From the NCBI RefSeq assembly GCF_006335115.1, contig NZ_VDMJ01000002.1, positions 1 through 64,000 of the forward strand: 64,000 nt of DNA, written 5' to 3'. How positions within the stretch are numbered: the stretch's first letter is position 1; every line of letters begins with the position of its first letter. Positions 53,989-63,923 of this stretch are shown one piece after another. The notes below the pieces were generated by a model. That model was given only the letters and a program-made list of their open reading frames with translations. It had not been told where the DNA came from and searched no databases. Made by a program: the position numbers and the translations under genes. The stretch comes from Streptomyces sp. NP160. Lineage in GTDB: Bacteria > Actinomycetota > Actinomycetes > Actinomycetales > Quadrisphaeraceae.

Positions 53989-54879
53989 GTGTCCGCTTCC
54001 CCCGCCACCGAGGTCGCCGAGCAGGCTGAGGCGGCAGCGCCGCCGGTGAGCCGCCGCTCGCTCTCGCCGTCGCGCGCCGGCGACTTCCAGCAGTGCCCGC
54101 TGCTTTACCGGTTCCGCACCGTCGACAAGCTGCCCGAGCCGCCGTCGGCGGCCGCGGTGCGCGGCACGCTGGTGCACTCGGCCCTGGAGCACCTCTTCGA
54201 CCTTCCGGCCGCGGAGCGGACCCCGGAGGCCGCGCAGGCGCTGCTGCCCGGCCGGTGGGAGCAGCTGCAGGTGGACGAGCCCGACGTGGCCACGCTCTTC
54301 GACGGCTCCGAGGCCGAGCGCACCTGGCTGGAGTCCGCGGCGGCGCTGGTCCGCACCTGGTTCACGCTGGAGGACCCGACCCGGCTGGAGCCCGCCGAGC
54401 GCGAGCTGAAGGTGGAGACCGAGCTGGACTCCGGGCTGCTGCTGCGCGGGATCATCGACCGGGTCGACGTCGCCCCCAACGGCATGGTGCGCGTGGTCGA
54501 CTACAAGACCGGCCGCTCCCCCGGCGAGGGCTTCGAGGGCAAGGCGCTGTTCCAGATGCGCTTCTACGCCCTGGCGGTCTGGCGCCTCAAGGGTGTGGTC
54601 CCGGCGCTGCTGCAGCTGGTCTACCTCGGCGACGGCGTCGTGCTGCGGCTGCAGCCCACCGAGGCCGACCTGCTCGCCACCGAGCGCAAGCTCGAAGCGC
54701 TGTCCGCGGCCATCGAGAAGGCCCGGGAGACCGGCGACTGGCGCCCGCGCACGAGCAAGCTCTGCGGCTGGTGCGCCCACCAGGCGCTGTGCCCCGCCTT
54801 CGGGGGCACTCCCCCGCCGCTCCCGGTGGCCCTCACCGCCCGCCCGGCGGGTGAGCCGGAGGCTCCAGCGATCGGGTGA
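53989..54879 (+). CDS. RecB-family exonuclease with iron-sulfur cluster
   Basis: 296 residues, a compact PD-(D/E)XK nuclease like the AddB C-terminal domain or Cas4. GTLVHSALEHLF supplies the His, GIIDRVDV the Asp, and VRVVDYKTGRS the Asp-x-Lys core. Four cysteines, one in FQQCPLLYRF and three in CGWCAHQALCP, should hold a [4Fe-4S] cluster. It probably trims DNA ends in repair. GTG 53989 is chosen because TACCGT (53976-53981) is 7 nt upstream; another GTG eight codons earlier is in frame. A homologue lies in the same place beside trmI in mycobacteria. Confidence 0.9.
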   Translation: MSASPATEVAEQAEAAAPPVSRRSLSPSRAGDFQQCPLLYRFRTVDKLPEPPSAAAVRGTLVHSALEHLFDLPAAERTPEAAQALLPGRWEQLQVDEPDVATLFDGSEAERTWLESAAALVRTWFTLEDPTRLEPAERELKVETELDSGLLLRGIIDRVDVAPNGMVRVVDYKTGRSPGEGFEGKALFQMRFYALAVWRLKGVVPALLQLVYLGDGVVLRLQPTEADLLATERKLEALSAAIEKARETGDWRPRTSKLCGWCAHQALCPAFGGTPPPLPVALTARPAGEPEAPAIG

Positions 54880-54941
54880 CCCCCTGCTCCGGACGGGCGT
54901 CGGAGGTGCAGTGATCTAGGGCAACGGCCGATCTGGAGGTC

Positions 54942-56855
54942 GTGAGCAGGCGCACGCCCTTCCCCGGGGGCTATCCCGGCGCGCCCCGACCGGCGGACGA
55001 GGCGCCCGCCGGCGGCGGCCACCCCGCGCCCTCGCGCCTGCGCAGCATGACGCGCTCGGTCCCCGCCCCCCGTCGCCCCGCCCTCGCGGCCGCTGTCGAG
55101 GGCCTCCGCTGGAAGCCGCGTCAGCGCTCCGTGGTGACAGCCCGTCCGGCGGTGGCCTGGCTCAGCGGCTCCCTCTTCATCGCCACTGGGCTGGCGGTCA
55201 TCCTCAGCACCTACATGCCCAGCGCCTCCGCTGAGCGCGACGTCCTCGTCGTCAGGGTCGTCAACTGGATCGCCGTGCTCAGCGGGATCGGCATGATCCT
55301 CCTGAGGGGGCGCTCCACCAGGCTGCTCCCCCACATCACCACAGCAGGTGGGGTGCTCCTGATCACCACGGCTCTGCTGTCGTCGGGCGGCGGTGCCAGT
55401 GCGGTCGCCTACGCGGCGGTCTACTGCCTCGCGCCCGGGTACGCCTTCATGCTCCTCCCTCCCCGGTCAGCCGCAGCGCACCTCGTGGTGACCATCGCCA
55501 TCGGTGCCCCCGCGCTCTCCCTCGAGTCCGGAGTGGGCGTCGCGGAGCAGGTCGTCGTCTGGGCGGTCGCCTCCCTCCTCGGCGCGGTGGTCGGCTGGAT
55601 GGCCCACGCGCTGCAGCGCGCGGAGGAGGACCAGCTGACCTCCCTCGCCAACCGGCGCGGCCTCGAGAGGGCGCTGTACGAAGGGATCGCGTCCAGCGGA
55701 TCCAGCCGCTCCCTCACCTACGCCCTGATCGACATCGACCACTTCAAGGCCTGGAACGACGTGCACGGGCGGGCTGCTGGCGATCGTCTGCTGCAGGAGG
55801 CGGCCCAGGCGTGGGCCTCGGTCCTCCCCGAGCACGTGACCCTCGGGAGGCTGGGAGCGGACGAGTTCGGCCTGGTGATGCCGCAGACGACGAGTGCGCG
55901 GGCCGCGGAGGTCGTCGCTCGCCTGCACGCCGCCCTGCCCGTGGGCGTCACCTGCTCCGCGGGCCTCGCCCAGCACGAGCCCGGCGAGTCGGCGTCCATG
56001 CTCACCGCACGGGCGGAGTCCGCTGTGTACACCGCGAAGCGCGACGGACGAGCCAGGACGCACGAGCACACGGGCGCTGGACCCGACGGGAGAGAGGTGC
56101 ACGAAGGGCTCCTGCGCGGCGAGTTCGTCGTCCACTTCCAGCCGATCGTCGACCCGCGATCCGGTGCCACCGTCGCCGCGGAGGCGCTCGTGCGCTGGCG
56201 TGACCCGCAGGGCGGCCTCGTGCCGCCGATCGAGTTCCTCCCTGACGCCGAGCGGTCGGGCGCCATCATCGAGCTCGGCGAGTGGGTGCTGCGCACCGCC
56301 TGCACCGCAGCCGCGTCGTGGGTGCCCCAGGACGGCCAGCTGCCGTACGTGACGGTCAACGCCTCGGGCCGCGAGCTGCAGGAGCCGACGTACTGGCGGA
56401 CGGTGCGCAGCGCCCTGGCCGACGCTGGGCTGCCGCCGGAGAGGCTCGTCCTGGAACTCGTGGAGAGCCACTACGACATCGAGTCGCTCCACCTGGTGAA
56501 CAACCTCCACCAGATCCGCCAGCTCGGCGTCCGCACCGCGATGGACGACTTCGGCGTCGGCTACTCCAGCCTCGACCGGCTGCGGCGATCCGGCGTCGAC
56601 ATCCTCAAGATCGACAAGAGCTTCACGGACGACATCTGCTCCTCTGACGCGGAGGCGCCGCTCGTGAGGGCCATCCTGGCCATGGCGCAGGCGCTCGGCC
56701 TGCGCGTGGTGGCCGAGGGCGTGGAGACGCAGGTGCAGGCCGAGTGGCTGCTCGCGAACGGCTGCCACGCCGTCCAGGGGTGGTACTACGGCAGGCCGCG
56801 CGCCGTCCTCCAGGACGTTCCCGCATCTCAGGAGCGCGTCGTCAGCCCGTCCTGA
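54942..56855 (+). CDS. Membrane GGDEF-EAL protein (probable c-di-GMP phosphodiesterase)
   Basis: 637 residues. Five or six membrane segments (about 70-225) are followed by a GGDEF domain (DQLTSLANRRGLERAL, DHFKAWND) in which the signature is GADEF rather than GGDEF. The EAL domain is complete: AAEALVRWRDPQ, LELVESHYDIESL, MDDFGVGYSSLDRLRR, ILKIDKSFTDD and VVAEGVETQ. It probably degrades cyclic di-GMP, with the first domain as a weak cyclase or GTP sensor. GTG 54942 is the likely start; GGAGG lies very close to it. No neighbouring effector is visible. Confidence 0.88.
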   Translation: MSRRTPFPGGYPGAPRPADEAPAGGGHPAPSRLRSMTRSVPAPRRPALAAAVEGLRWKPRQRSVVTARPAVAWLSGSLFIATGLAVILSTYMPSASAERDVLVVRVVNWIAVLSGIGMILLRGRSTRLLPHITTAGGVLLITTALLSSGGGASAVAYAAVYCLAPGYAFMLLPPRSAAAHLVVTIAIGAPALSLESGVGVAEQVVVWAVASLLGAVVGWMAHALQRAEEDQLTSLANRRGLERALYEGIASSGSSRSLTYALIDIDHFKAWNDVHGRAAGDRLLQEAAQAWASVLPEHVTLGRLGADEFGLVMPQTTSARAAEVVARLHAALPVGVTCSAGLAQHEPGESASMLTARAESAVYTAKRDGRARTHEHTGAGPDGREVHEGLLRGEFVVHFQPIVDPRSGATVAAEALVRWRDPQGGLVPPIEFLPDAERSGAIIELGEWVLRTACTAAASWVPQDGQLPYVTVNASGRELQEPTYWRTVRSALADAGLPPERLVLELVESHYDIESLHLVNNLHQIRQLGVRTAMDDFGVGYSSLDRLRRSGVDILKIDKSFTDDICSSDAEAPLVRAILAMAQALGLRVVAEGVETQVQAEWLLANGCHAVQGWYYGRPRAVLQDVPASQERVVSPS

Positions 56856-56940
56856 GGCCTTGACTGCTGGCGATCGCCCGAGCACGCAGAGTGGGTCACC
56901 CCGCCGGGACGGCTCTCCTGCGGCGTGTCCTGCACCGTGA

Positions 56941-57002
56941 CGTCCCTCGCGGAAGGGACGATCAGGACGGTGGGTGCCACGAGGCGCCACCGCACGTCCT
57001 GA
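56941..57002. terminator. Two stem-loops between the GGDEF-EAL and methyltransferase genes
   Basis: CGTCCCT/AGGGACG (56941-56960) and TCAGGACG/CGTCCTGA (56962-56969 with 56995-57002) stand in a row about 90 bp past the GGDEF-EAL stop. Likely a terminator, possibly attenuator-like for the next gene. Confidence 0.55.
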
Positions 57003-57023
57003 CCGCGCGCGGAAGGCGGACCC

Positions 57024-58133
57024 GTGGTTGTCGACCCTTCGCTGGGTGAGCTCGTGCCCCAGCAGACCTCGCTGCGGCGCCCGGTGTCCCCTCCGGGACA
57101 GCGGCTGCTCCTGCCGCACCAGCGCCGCGGGCGCGTCGAGCTCTCGGTGGACGTCGTGGACCGCGTCGACGGAGTGCGGCACCGCCGGCTCGTCGTCGAC
57201 GACGCGCACACGTCCTCACCGACGCGCACCACGCTCCAGGCCGAGTTCGCCGCCCACGACGCCCTCCTGCGCGCCCACCCCGAGTGGGAGGCCCCCGTCG
57301 TCCGCGACGGGCAGCTCGTCCTGAGCAACCCCGCGTCGGAGTTCTTCTACGCCTCCCCGACCATGCGCGAGTGGCGCGTCCGGCTCGTCCCCGGTGCCGG
57401 AGCACTGCTGCCCGTCCAGCGCCCCGGCATCAGTCACCTCCCCTCGGGCGCCGCCCTGGACGACACCTCCGTCGCCATCTACCGCGACGCCCTGGACTCC
57501 ATCGGGGTGCGGACCCGAGCGGTCGTCCTCCAGGAGGTCGCACGACGGGACGCCAGCCGGGGGCGCCACGACGCCCGGCCCCGCTGGGTCAGCCTCGCCA
57601 GCGGTGCCGCGGTCCCCGTGCTGGACGCGATGTCCAGCGTCGAGGGACTCTCCCTCCGACCCCACCTGACGCTCGTCGACATCGACCCGGACGCCCTCGC
57701 GCTCGCCGAGCGCATGGTCGCCGAGCAGGGCCTCGCCCGCGGCGAGGACGTCGATCTGCTGCAGCGCGACCTCGTCCGGGACCTGCTCGTCCGGTCCACC
57801 CTCCTCGGCGAGGTCGGGGCGGGCAGCGTTGACCTGGTCGAGGCCCTGGGCATCTTCGAGTACTTCCGCGACCCGTCCTGCGTGCGCCTGCTGCGCGAGG
57901 CGTTCCGCCTCTTGCGGCCGGGCGGGTCGCTCGTGGTCGCCAACATGCTCTCCGACCGGCGCGAGCTCCACTTCAACCAGCGGGCCATCGGGTGGCCGCT
58001 GCTCGTCCCCCGCAGCGTCCAGGAGCTCGTCGACCTGGTCCGCCGCGCCGGGCTGCCGCTCGACCGGACGACCATCAGCATTCCCCAGGACGGCGTGTAC
58101 GCGGTGGTCGACGTGGTGAAGCCGGCCAGCTAG
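57024..58133 (+). CDS. Class I SAM-dependent methyltransferase-like protein
   Basis: 369 residues. Rossmann parts are visible in the second half: PRWVSLASGAAVPVLDAM, LTLVDIDPDALALAERM, VDLVEALGIFEYF and EAFRLLRPGGSLVVANML. The first 150 residues (with NPASEFFYASPTMREWRVRL) form an unassigned N-terminal domain. I cannot name the substrate. GTG 57024 is the best start but has only a weak ribosome site, and the promoter is not clear. It ends in a hairpin shared with the convergent dpp operon. Confidence 0.7.
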   Translation: MVVDPSLGELVPQQTSLRRPVSPPGQRLLLPHQRRGRVELSVDVVDRVDGVRHRRLVVDDAHTSSPTRTTLQAEFAAHDALLRAHPEWEAPVVRDGQLVLSNPASEFFYASPTMREWRVRLVPGAGALLPVQRPGISHLPSGAALDDTSVAIYRDALDSIGVRTRAVVLQEVARRDASRGRHDARPRWVSLASGAAVPVLDAMSSVEGLSLRPHLTLVDIDPDALALAERMVAEQGLARGEDVDLLQRDLVRDLLVRSTLLGEVGAGSVDLVEALGIFEYFRDPSCVRLLREAFRLLRPGGSLVVANMLSDRRELHFNQRAIGWPLLVPRSVQELVDLVRRAGLPLDRTTISIPQDGVYAVVDVVKPAS

Positions 58134-58155
58134 AGCCGGTCGGCTAGACCGGCTC
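58133..58155. terminator. Bidirectional terminator between the methyltransferase gene and dppF
   Basis: GAGCCGGT (58133-58140) and ACCGGCTC (58148-58155) with a 7-nt loop. The dppF stop codon lies in the loop, and the methyltransferase stop is just before the stem. Confidence 0.65.
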
Positions 58156-59262
58156 CACCGCCGCGGGGTCGTGGGAGGCCTTCGAGGGCTGCAGCTGCCC
58201 GTCGCGGATCGCCTCGGCCCAGTGGCAGGCCACCCGGTGCGGGGTCCCCCCAGCCGGCGCCTGCACCGCGGGGCCGCCGACGGCGGGCATCCCCAGCTCG
58301 CGCAGCTGCGGCCGCTCGTCGGCGCACCGCGTCGGCTGCACGAACGGGCAGCGGGTGTGGAAGCGGCACCCCGAGGGCGGGTCGGCCGGGCTGGGCAGGT
58401 CGCCGGTGAGCAGGATCCGCTCCCGGGAGTCCTCCACGGTCGGGTCCGGCACCGGCACCGCCGACATCAGCGAGAGCGTGTAGGGGTGCAGGGGCTGGGC
58501 GTAGAGGTCGTCGGAGTCGGCCTCCTCCACGATCCCGCCGAGGTACATCACGCCCACCCGGTCGCTGGAGTGCCGCACCACCGCGAGGTCGTGCGCGATG
58601 ACCAGGTAGGTCAGCCCGAGGGCCTCCTGCAGGTCCTCGAGCAGGTTGAGCACCTGCGCCTGCACGGACACGTCCAGGGCGCTCACCGGTTCGTCGGCGA
58701 CGACGAGCGACGGCTCCGCGGCCAGCGCCCGCGCGATGCCGATGCGCTGGCGCTGCCCGCCGGAGAACTCGTGCGGGTAGCGGGTGGCCGCCGACGCGGG
58801 CAGGCCCACCATCCCCAGCAGCTCGCGCACGCGCCTGCCGCGCTCGCCCTTGCCGGGGAAGAGGCCGTGGGCGCGCAGCGGCTCGGCGACGGCCGCCTCG
58901 ACGTCCATGCGCGGGTCGAGGCTCGCCATCGGGTCCTGGAAGACCATCTGCATGCGGCGCCGCTCGCGGCGCAGCGCCTCGGTGCCCAGCGAGCGCAGGT
59001 CGGTGCCGTCCAGCGTGACGGTCCCCGCCGTCGGCTCGGTCAGGCGCAGCAGCGCCCGGCCGAGCGTCGACTTGCCGCAGCCGGACTCCCCCACGAGGCC
59101 GTAGGTCTCCCCGCGGCGCACGTCGAGGTCGACGCCGTCCACCGCCTTGATGGGCGACCCGGCCCGGCGCAGCAGCCCGCCGCGGCCCGGGTAGTGCACG
59201 GCGACGCCGCGCGCGGACAGCAGCACGTCGTCAGGCCGGGGAGCGTCCTGCGGGGTGCTCAT
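58144..59262 (-). CDS. dppF: Peptide ABC transporter ATP-binding protein (DppF-like)
   Basis: 372 residues. Walker [21 protein letters not shown]-loop [13 protein letters not shown], signature [16 protein letters not shown] and Walker [17 protein letters not shown] are all intact. The C-terminal oligopeptide-type extension carries [10 protein letters not shown] and a later VACHWAE, the cysteine-rich region of this subfamily, which can hold an iron-sulfur cluster. It powers uptake together with DppD. The start overlaps the dppD stop by ATGA. Confidence 0.92.
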   Translation of the reverse strand: MSTPQDAPRPDDVLLSARGVAVHYPGRGGLLRRAGSPIKAVDGVDLDVRRGETYGLVGESGCGKSTLGRALLRLTEPTAGTVTLDGTDLRSLGTEALRRERRRMQMVFQDPMASLDPRMDVEAAVAEPLRAHGLFPGKGERGRRVRELLGMVGLPASAATRYPHEFSGGQRQRIGIARALAAEPSLVVADEPVSALDVSVQAQVLNLLEDLQEALGLTYLVIAHDLAVVRHSSDRVGVMYLGGIVEEADSDDLYAQPLHPYTLSLMSAVPVPDPTVEDSRERILLTGDLPSPADPPSGCRFHTRCPFVQPTRCADERPQLRELGMPAVGGPAVQAPAGGTPHRVACHWAEAIRDGQLQPSKASHDPAAVEPV

Positions 59263-60278
59263 GCGCTGCGCTCCTCGGGGTGGGCGGTCGGGACCGGGTG
59301 CGCGCAGCGCAGCAGGTGCTGCCCAGCCGCGGCCGGTGCGTCGTCGTCCTGCTCCAGGGGCAGGTCGGGCACGCGGCAGTCGCCGGAGGCGGCGGTGCAC
59401 CGGGGCGCGAAGGCGCACCCGTCGGTCCACCCGATGACGTCGCGCGGCGTGCCGGGGATCGGCTGCAGCCGCTGGCCGCGCGGCGCGTCGAGGCGCGGCA
59501 CGGACGCGAGCAGCCCCGAGGTGTAGCGGTGGCGGGGCCTGGCGAAGAGCTCGTGCCGCCCCGCCCGCTCCACCACGCGGCCCGAGTACATGACCGTCAC
59601 GGTGTCGCACAGGCCCGCCACCACGCCCAGGTCGTGGGTGATGAGCAGCATCGCCGTGCCGCGCTCGCGCACGAGGTCTCCCATGAGCTCCAGCACCTGC
59701 GCCTGGATGGTGACGTCGAGCGCCGTGGTCGGCTCGTCGGCGATGAGCAGCTTGGGGTTGCAGGCGAGCGCGATGGCGATCATGGCGCGCTGGCGCATGC
59801 CGCCGGAGAGCTGGTGGGGGTACTCCCGCAGCCGCCGCACCGGCGCGGGGATGCCCACGCGCGCCAGCAGCTCGCCGGCCTCGTCGCGGGCCGCCTTCCG
59901 CGAGGCCCCCGTGTGGCGGCGCAGCACCTCGGTGATCTGCGTGCCGACCGTGACCACCGGGTTGAGCGAGGTCATCGGGTCCTGGAAGACCATCGCGACG
60001 TCGCGGCCCCGCACGCCCTCCAGGTCCCTCTCGGGCAGCGACAGCAGGTCGCGTCCGTCGAAGACCGCCGTGCCGGAGACCTGCGCGGTCTTGGGCAGCA
60101 GTCCCATCACCGCCAGCGAGGTCACGGACTTGCCGGACCCGGACTCCCCGACGAGCCCGGCCACCCGGCCGGCCTCCACGTCGAAGGAGACGCCGTCGAC
60201 GGCCTTGGACGACGACGAGCCGCGCCCGGACCCGCCGGGGAACGCCACGGAGAGGTCCCTGACCTCGAGCAGTGCCAC
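59259..60278 (-). CDS. dppD: Peptide ABC transporter ATP-binding protein (DppD-like)
   Basis: 339 residues. Walker [21 protein letters not shown]-loop [13 protein letters not shown], signature [16 protein letters not shown] and Walker [17 protein letters not shown] are present, and the C-terminal [15 protein letters not shown] matches the oligopeptide-type tail. A Ser/Gly-rich insertion ([11 protein letters not shown]) precedes Walker A. Start GTG 60278 overlaps the dppC stop by one base (TAGTG). With DppF it forms the nucleotide-binding pair. Confidence 0.92.
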   Translation of the reverse strand: MALLEVRDLSVAFPGGSGRGSSSSKAVDGVSFDVEAGRVAGLVGESGSGKSVTSLAVMGLLPKTAQVSGTAVFDGRDLLSLPERDLEGVRGRDVAMVFQDPMTSLNPVVTVGTQITEVLRRHTGASRKAARDEAGELLARVGIPAPVRRLREYPHQLSGGMRQRAMIAIALACNPKLLIADEPTTALDVTIQAQVLELMGDLVRERGTAMLLITHDLGVVAGLCDTVTVMYSGRVVERAGRHELFARPRHRYTSGLLASVPRLDAPRGQRLQPIPGTPRDVIGWTDGCAFAPRCTAASGDCRVPDLPLEQDDDAPAAAGQHLLRCAHPVPTAHPEERSA

Positions 60279-61207
60279 TACTTGCGTCCCTTGGGGTCGA
60301 GCGCCTCTCGCAGGGCCTCTCCGAGGAGGGTGAAGCCGAGCGCGGTGACGGCGATGCAGGCACCCGGCCAGATCGCCAGGTGCGGGTCGGTGGCCAGGCG
60401 CGACTGCGCGTTGACGAGCATGCGCCCCCACTCCGCCGTGGAGGGGTTGGAGGCCCCCAGTCCGAGGTAGCTCAGGGCCGCCACCTCGATGATCGCCGTC
60501 GCCAGCGTGAGGGTGGCCTGCACGATGACCGGCCCCAGCGAGTTGGGCAGCAGGTGGCTCATGACCACCGTGCGGCGGCGCACCCCCAGGGAGTGCACGG
60601 CCAGCACGTAGTCGGACCCGCGCTGGGCCAGCATCGAGCCGCGCAGCAGCCGCGCGAAGATCGGCACCTGCGCCGCGGCGATCGCGATCATCACCGAGAT
60701 CGGCCGCTGCCCGAGGACGGCCGCCACGCTGACGGCCAGCAGCAGCGACGGGATCGACAGCAGGATGTCGACCAGCCGCATCACCACCGTGTCGACCCAC
60801 CCGCCGATGCCGCCGGCCAGCACGCCGAGCACGGCGCCACCGGCCAGGCCCAGCGCGGTGGAGACCACGCCGATGACCAGCGACTGCCGCGCGCCGAAGA
60901 CCAGCTGGGTGAGCAGGTCGGTGCCGGGGCTGTCCAGCCCGAGCGGGTGGCCCGGCGACGGGCCCGGCACCGAGGACGGCGTGACGCCGCTGTTCGGCAG
61001 GGGCACGCCGGGGGTGCCGGGCGCGATGAGCGGCGCGAAGAGCGCCACGAGCAGGAAGGCCAGCACGATGACGGCGCCGGCGATGGCGGTGGGGTTGCGC
61101 CGCAGGCGGCGCCACGCGCTGTGCCACAGCCCGCCGCTGCCGACCGCGTCCGGGTCGGGGGCACCGGTCGGCGTGGTCGGCTCCAACGCTTCCGAGATCT
61201 GGGTCAT
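60278..61207 (-). CDS. dppC: Peptide ABC transporter permease (DppC-like)
   Basis: 309 residues with about six membrane segments. The N-terminal [19 protein letters not shown] is the typical DppC/OppC start, and the EAA-type loop that contacts the ATPases is [23 protein letters not shown]. It pairs with DppB, ending 8 bp from the next start. ATG 61207 begins [10 protein letters not shown]. Confidence 0.93.
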   Translation of the reverse strand: MTQISEALEPTTPTGAPDPDAVGSGGLWHSAWRRLRRNPTAIAGAVIVLAFLLVALFAPLIAPGTPGVPLPNSGVTPSSVPGPSPGHPLGLDSPGTDLLTQLVFGARQSLVIGVVSTALGLAGGAVLGVLAGGIGGWVDTVVMRLVDILLSIPSLLLAVSVAAVLGQRPISVMIAIAAAQVPIFARLLRGSMLAQRGSDYVLAVHSLGVRRRTVVMSHLLPNSLGPVIVQATLTLATAIIEVAALSYLGLGASNPSTAEWGRMLVNAQSRLATDPHLAIWPGACIAVTALGFTLLGEALREALDPKGRK

Positions 61208-61214
61208 GGGTGCC

Positions 61215-62219
61215 TCACGAGAGCCTGACGCGGGGGTCGATGACCCCGTAGAGGACGTCCACGACCAGGTTGACCAGGGCGTACGTCAGGGCGATGAACA
61301 GGATGAACCCCTGCAGGACGGCGTAGTCGAGCTGGCTGATGGCCTGGAAGAGGTAGCTGCCGATGCCGTTGAAGGCGAACACCGACTCGGTGAGCACCGC
61401 CCCGGAGAACAGCAGGCCCGTCTGCAGGCCGATGGTGGTGACCACCGGCAGCAGCGCGTTGCGCAGCACGTGCCGGCGGCTGATGAGCGCGCGCGGCAGG
61501 CCCTTGGCCCGGGCGGTGCGCACGTGGTCCTCCCCGAGCACCTCCAGCACGGAGGCGCGGGTGATGCGCACGATGATCGCCAGCGGGATGGTGCCCAGCG
61601 CGATGCCCGGCAGCACCAGGTGGACGATCGCGTCCCAGCTGGCGTCCCACTCCCGCGTGAGGATCCCGTCGAGCACGTAGAACCCCGTGACGTGCGTGGC
61701 GTCGATGCGCGGGTCCTGGCGGCCCGACGTCGGCAGCCACGGCAGCCACTGCGAGAACACGATCTTCAGCAGGTACGCCAGGAAGAACACCGGGATCGTC
61801 ACGCCGAGCAGCGAGCCGCCCACCATGAGCGTGTCCAGCGCGCCGCCGGCGCGCCGCGCCGCCGCGTACCCCAGCGGGATGCCGAGGACGACGGCGAAGA
61901 GCAGCGCCGCGACGCTCAGCTCGATGGTCGCGGGGAAGCGCGACAGGAAGGAGTCGAGCACCGGCTCCCCCGACGAGCTCGAGGAGCCCAGGTCGCCCCG
62001 GAGCAGCCGCCCCACGTAGGTGACGAACTGCACCGGGAGCGGCTGGTCGAAGCCGTACGCGGCGTTGACCTGCGCGATCGACTCCGGCGTCGCGCGCTGA
62101 CCGAGCAGCGCGCGGGCCGGGTCGCCGGGCAGGGCCCGCAGCCATGCGAAGAGCAGGACCACGAGCCCCGCCAGCACCGGCACCAGCAGCAGCAGGCGCC
62201 GGACGACGAACCGGAGCAC
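61215..62219 (-). CDS. dppB: Peptide ABC transporter permease (DppB-like)
   Basis: 334 residues with six membrane segments. MLRFVVRRLLLLVPVLAGLVVL at the N-terminus, then LPGDPARALLG, is the DppB/OppB pattern; the EAA loop is RTARAKGLPRALISRRHVLRNALLP. It forms the membrane channel with DppC. The GTG start directly follows the dppA stop without a gap, showing coupling. Confidence 0.94.
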   Translation of the reverse strand: MLRFVVRRLLLLVPVLAGLVVLLFAWLRALPGDPARALLGQRATPESIAQVNAAYGFDQPLPVQFVTYVGRLLRGDLGSSSSSGEPVLDSFLSRFPATIELSVAALLFAVVLGIPLGYAAARRAGGALDTLMVGGSLLGVTIPVFFLAYLLKIVFSQWLPWLPTSGRQDPRIDATHVTGFYVLDGILTREWDASWDAIVHLVLPGIALGTIPLAIIVRITRASVLEVLGEDHVRTARAKGLPRALISRRHVLRNALLPVVTTIGLQTGLLFSGAVLTESVFAFNGIGSYLFQAISQLDYAVLQGFILFIALTYALVNLVVDVLYGVIDPRVRLS

Positions 62220-63923
62220 TCAGCTCTCGGACAGGGTGATGGTGTTCCAGACCTCGTCCTGGACCGGCGAGGGCTGGTAGCCCTGGACCGTGGAGGCGAA
62301 GGCCAGCGACGGCACCGGCGAGGAGATCGGCACGCCCGGGACGAACTGCGCGATCTGCTCGTTGATCTGCTGGTACGCCGGGACCTGCTCGTCGCGGGTC
62401 GGCAGACCGCGGGCGGCGGTCAGCGCCTGGAACAGCTCGGCGTTGTCGAAGCCCCACTCGTTGGACTTCTGGCCGAAGAAGACGCCGAGGAAGTTGTCCG
62501 GGTCGTTGTAGTCGCCGGTCCAGCCCAGCAGGTGGATGCCGTGGTCGGAGCCGCCCTGGATCTTGTCCAGGTAGTCCGGGCTCCACTTGTTCGCCACCGG
62601 GTTGACGGTGATGCCGACGGCCTGCAGCTGGCTCTGGATGGCCGTGAAGGTGGCCTCCGGGCTCGGCATGTACGGGCGGGAGACGTCGGTCGGGTAGTTG
62701 AAGTCGATCGTCAGGTTCGACTGGCCGGCCTCGGCGAGCAGCTGCTTGGCCCGCTCCGGGTCGTAGTCGTAGGTCGTGACGTCGGGGTTGTAGCCCGCCA
62801 CCGTGTCGGGGATGAACTCGATCGCCGGCTCGCTGCCCTCGGGCAGCGACTGGCTGATGACCGCGTTCTTGTCGATCGCGTAGGAGATCGCCTGGCGCAC
62901 GCGGACGTCGGCCAGCGCCGGGTCCGCCTGGTTGAAGCCCAGGTAGAGGATGTTGAACGCCGGGCGGTTCACCACCTGGAACCCACCGGACTTCAGGCCC
63001 TCGATGTCACCGGGCGCCACGAGGTCGTAGCCGTCGATGTCACCGGCCTGCAGCGCCTGCAGGCGGGCGTTGCCGTCGGCGATGGTCCGGATGATGACCT
63101 CGTCGACCTTGGGCTTGTCGCCCCAGTAGCTCTCGTTCGGCTTCAGCGTGACCTGCTGGCCGCGGTCCCAGGAGTCCAGGACGAAGGGCCCGGTGCCCGT
63201 GGGGTGCTCGGTGGCGTAGGAGGAGAAGCGCGGGTCGTCCTCGGTGCCGCCGGTGTTGTCGGCGTCGTACTCCTGCATCGCCGTGGGGCTCTGCATGGAG
63301 AAGGCCGGCAGGGACAGCGCCTGGACGAAGCCGGCGAACGGCTGGGTCAGGGTGACCACGGCCTGGTTCGCGGACGGCGCGGTGCAGCCGCCGTAGATGC
63401 CGCCCTGCTTGGCCGGGTCGTCGCTGGTCTTGAAGCCCTTGAAGATCGAGCCGTAGTAGTAGCTGATGTTCCCGGACTGGTTGACGCCCGACCAGTTGTA
63501 CCAGCGGTCGAAGTTGGCGCAGACCGCCTCGCCGTTGAAGTCGGTGCCGTCGGAGAACTTCACGCCCTGCTTGAGGTCGAAGGTCCAGGTCAGGCCGTCA
63601 GCGCTGCCGGTCCACTTCTCCGCCAGCAGCGGGGCGGGGTCAGCGGTGCCGGGCTGCGTGCCCACCAGGCCCTCGAAGATCTGCCGCGCCACGCGGAAGG
63701 TCTCGCCGTCCGAGGCGAACGCCGGGTCGAGCATGACCGGGTCGGAGGAGGCCGCGAAGACGAACGTGCCGCCCCCGGAGCCGGAGCCGGACGAACCGTC
63801 GCTGCTGGACGTGTCGCGCTGGCTCTGCGCGCAGCCGGTCAGGGCGACGGCGGTGGCCAGGACGGCGGCTGCCGCTCCCAGCAGGCGCGGTGCACGGTGA
63901 CGTGCAGGGCGGGTGGCTCGCAC
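62220..63923 (-). CDS. dppA: Peptide-binding lipoprotein (DppA/OppA-like, SBP family 5)
   Basis: 567 residues. The lipoprotein signal is LGAAAAVLATAVALTGCAQ, with Cys at about residue 31, then a Ser/Gly linker. The SBP-5 fold is shown by PLLAEKWTGSADGLTWTFDLKQGVKFSDG, NILYLGFNQADPALADVRVRQAISYAIDK and HLLGWTGDYNDPDNFLGVFF. It captures peptides or related solutes outside the membrane; ligand type is not certain. GTG 63923 has GAGGAG 7 nt upstream. It is the first gene of the five-gene operon dppA-B-C-D-F. Lipidation depends on Lnt. Confidence 0.93.
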   Translation of the reverse strand: MRATRPARHRAPRLLGAAAAVLATAVALTGCAQSQRDTSSSDGSSGSGSGGGTFVFAASSDPVMLDPAFASDGETFRVARQIFEGLVGTQPGTADPAPLLAEKWTGSADGLTWTFDLKQGVKFSDGTDFNGEAVCANFDRWYNWSGVNQSGNISYYYGSIFKGFKTSDDPAKQGGIYGGCTAPSANQAVVTLTQPFAGFVQALSLPAFSMQSPTAMQEYDADNTGGTEDDPRFSSYATEHPTGTGPFVLDSWDRGQQVTLKPNESYWGDKPKVDEVIIRTIADGNARLQALQAGDIDGYDLVAPGDIEGLKSGGFQVVNRPAFNILYLGFNQADPALADVRVRQAISYAIDKNAVISQSLPEGSEPAIEFIPDTVAGYNPDVTTYDYDPERAKQLLAEAGQSNLTIDFNYPTDVSRPYMPSPEATFTAIQSQLQAVGITVNPVANKWSPDYLDKIQGGSDHGIHLLGWTGDYNDPDNFLGVFFGQKSNEWGFDNAELFQALTAARGLPTRDEQVPAYQQINEQIAQFVPGVPISSPVPSLAFASTVQGYQPSPVQDEVWNTITLSES

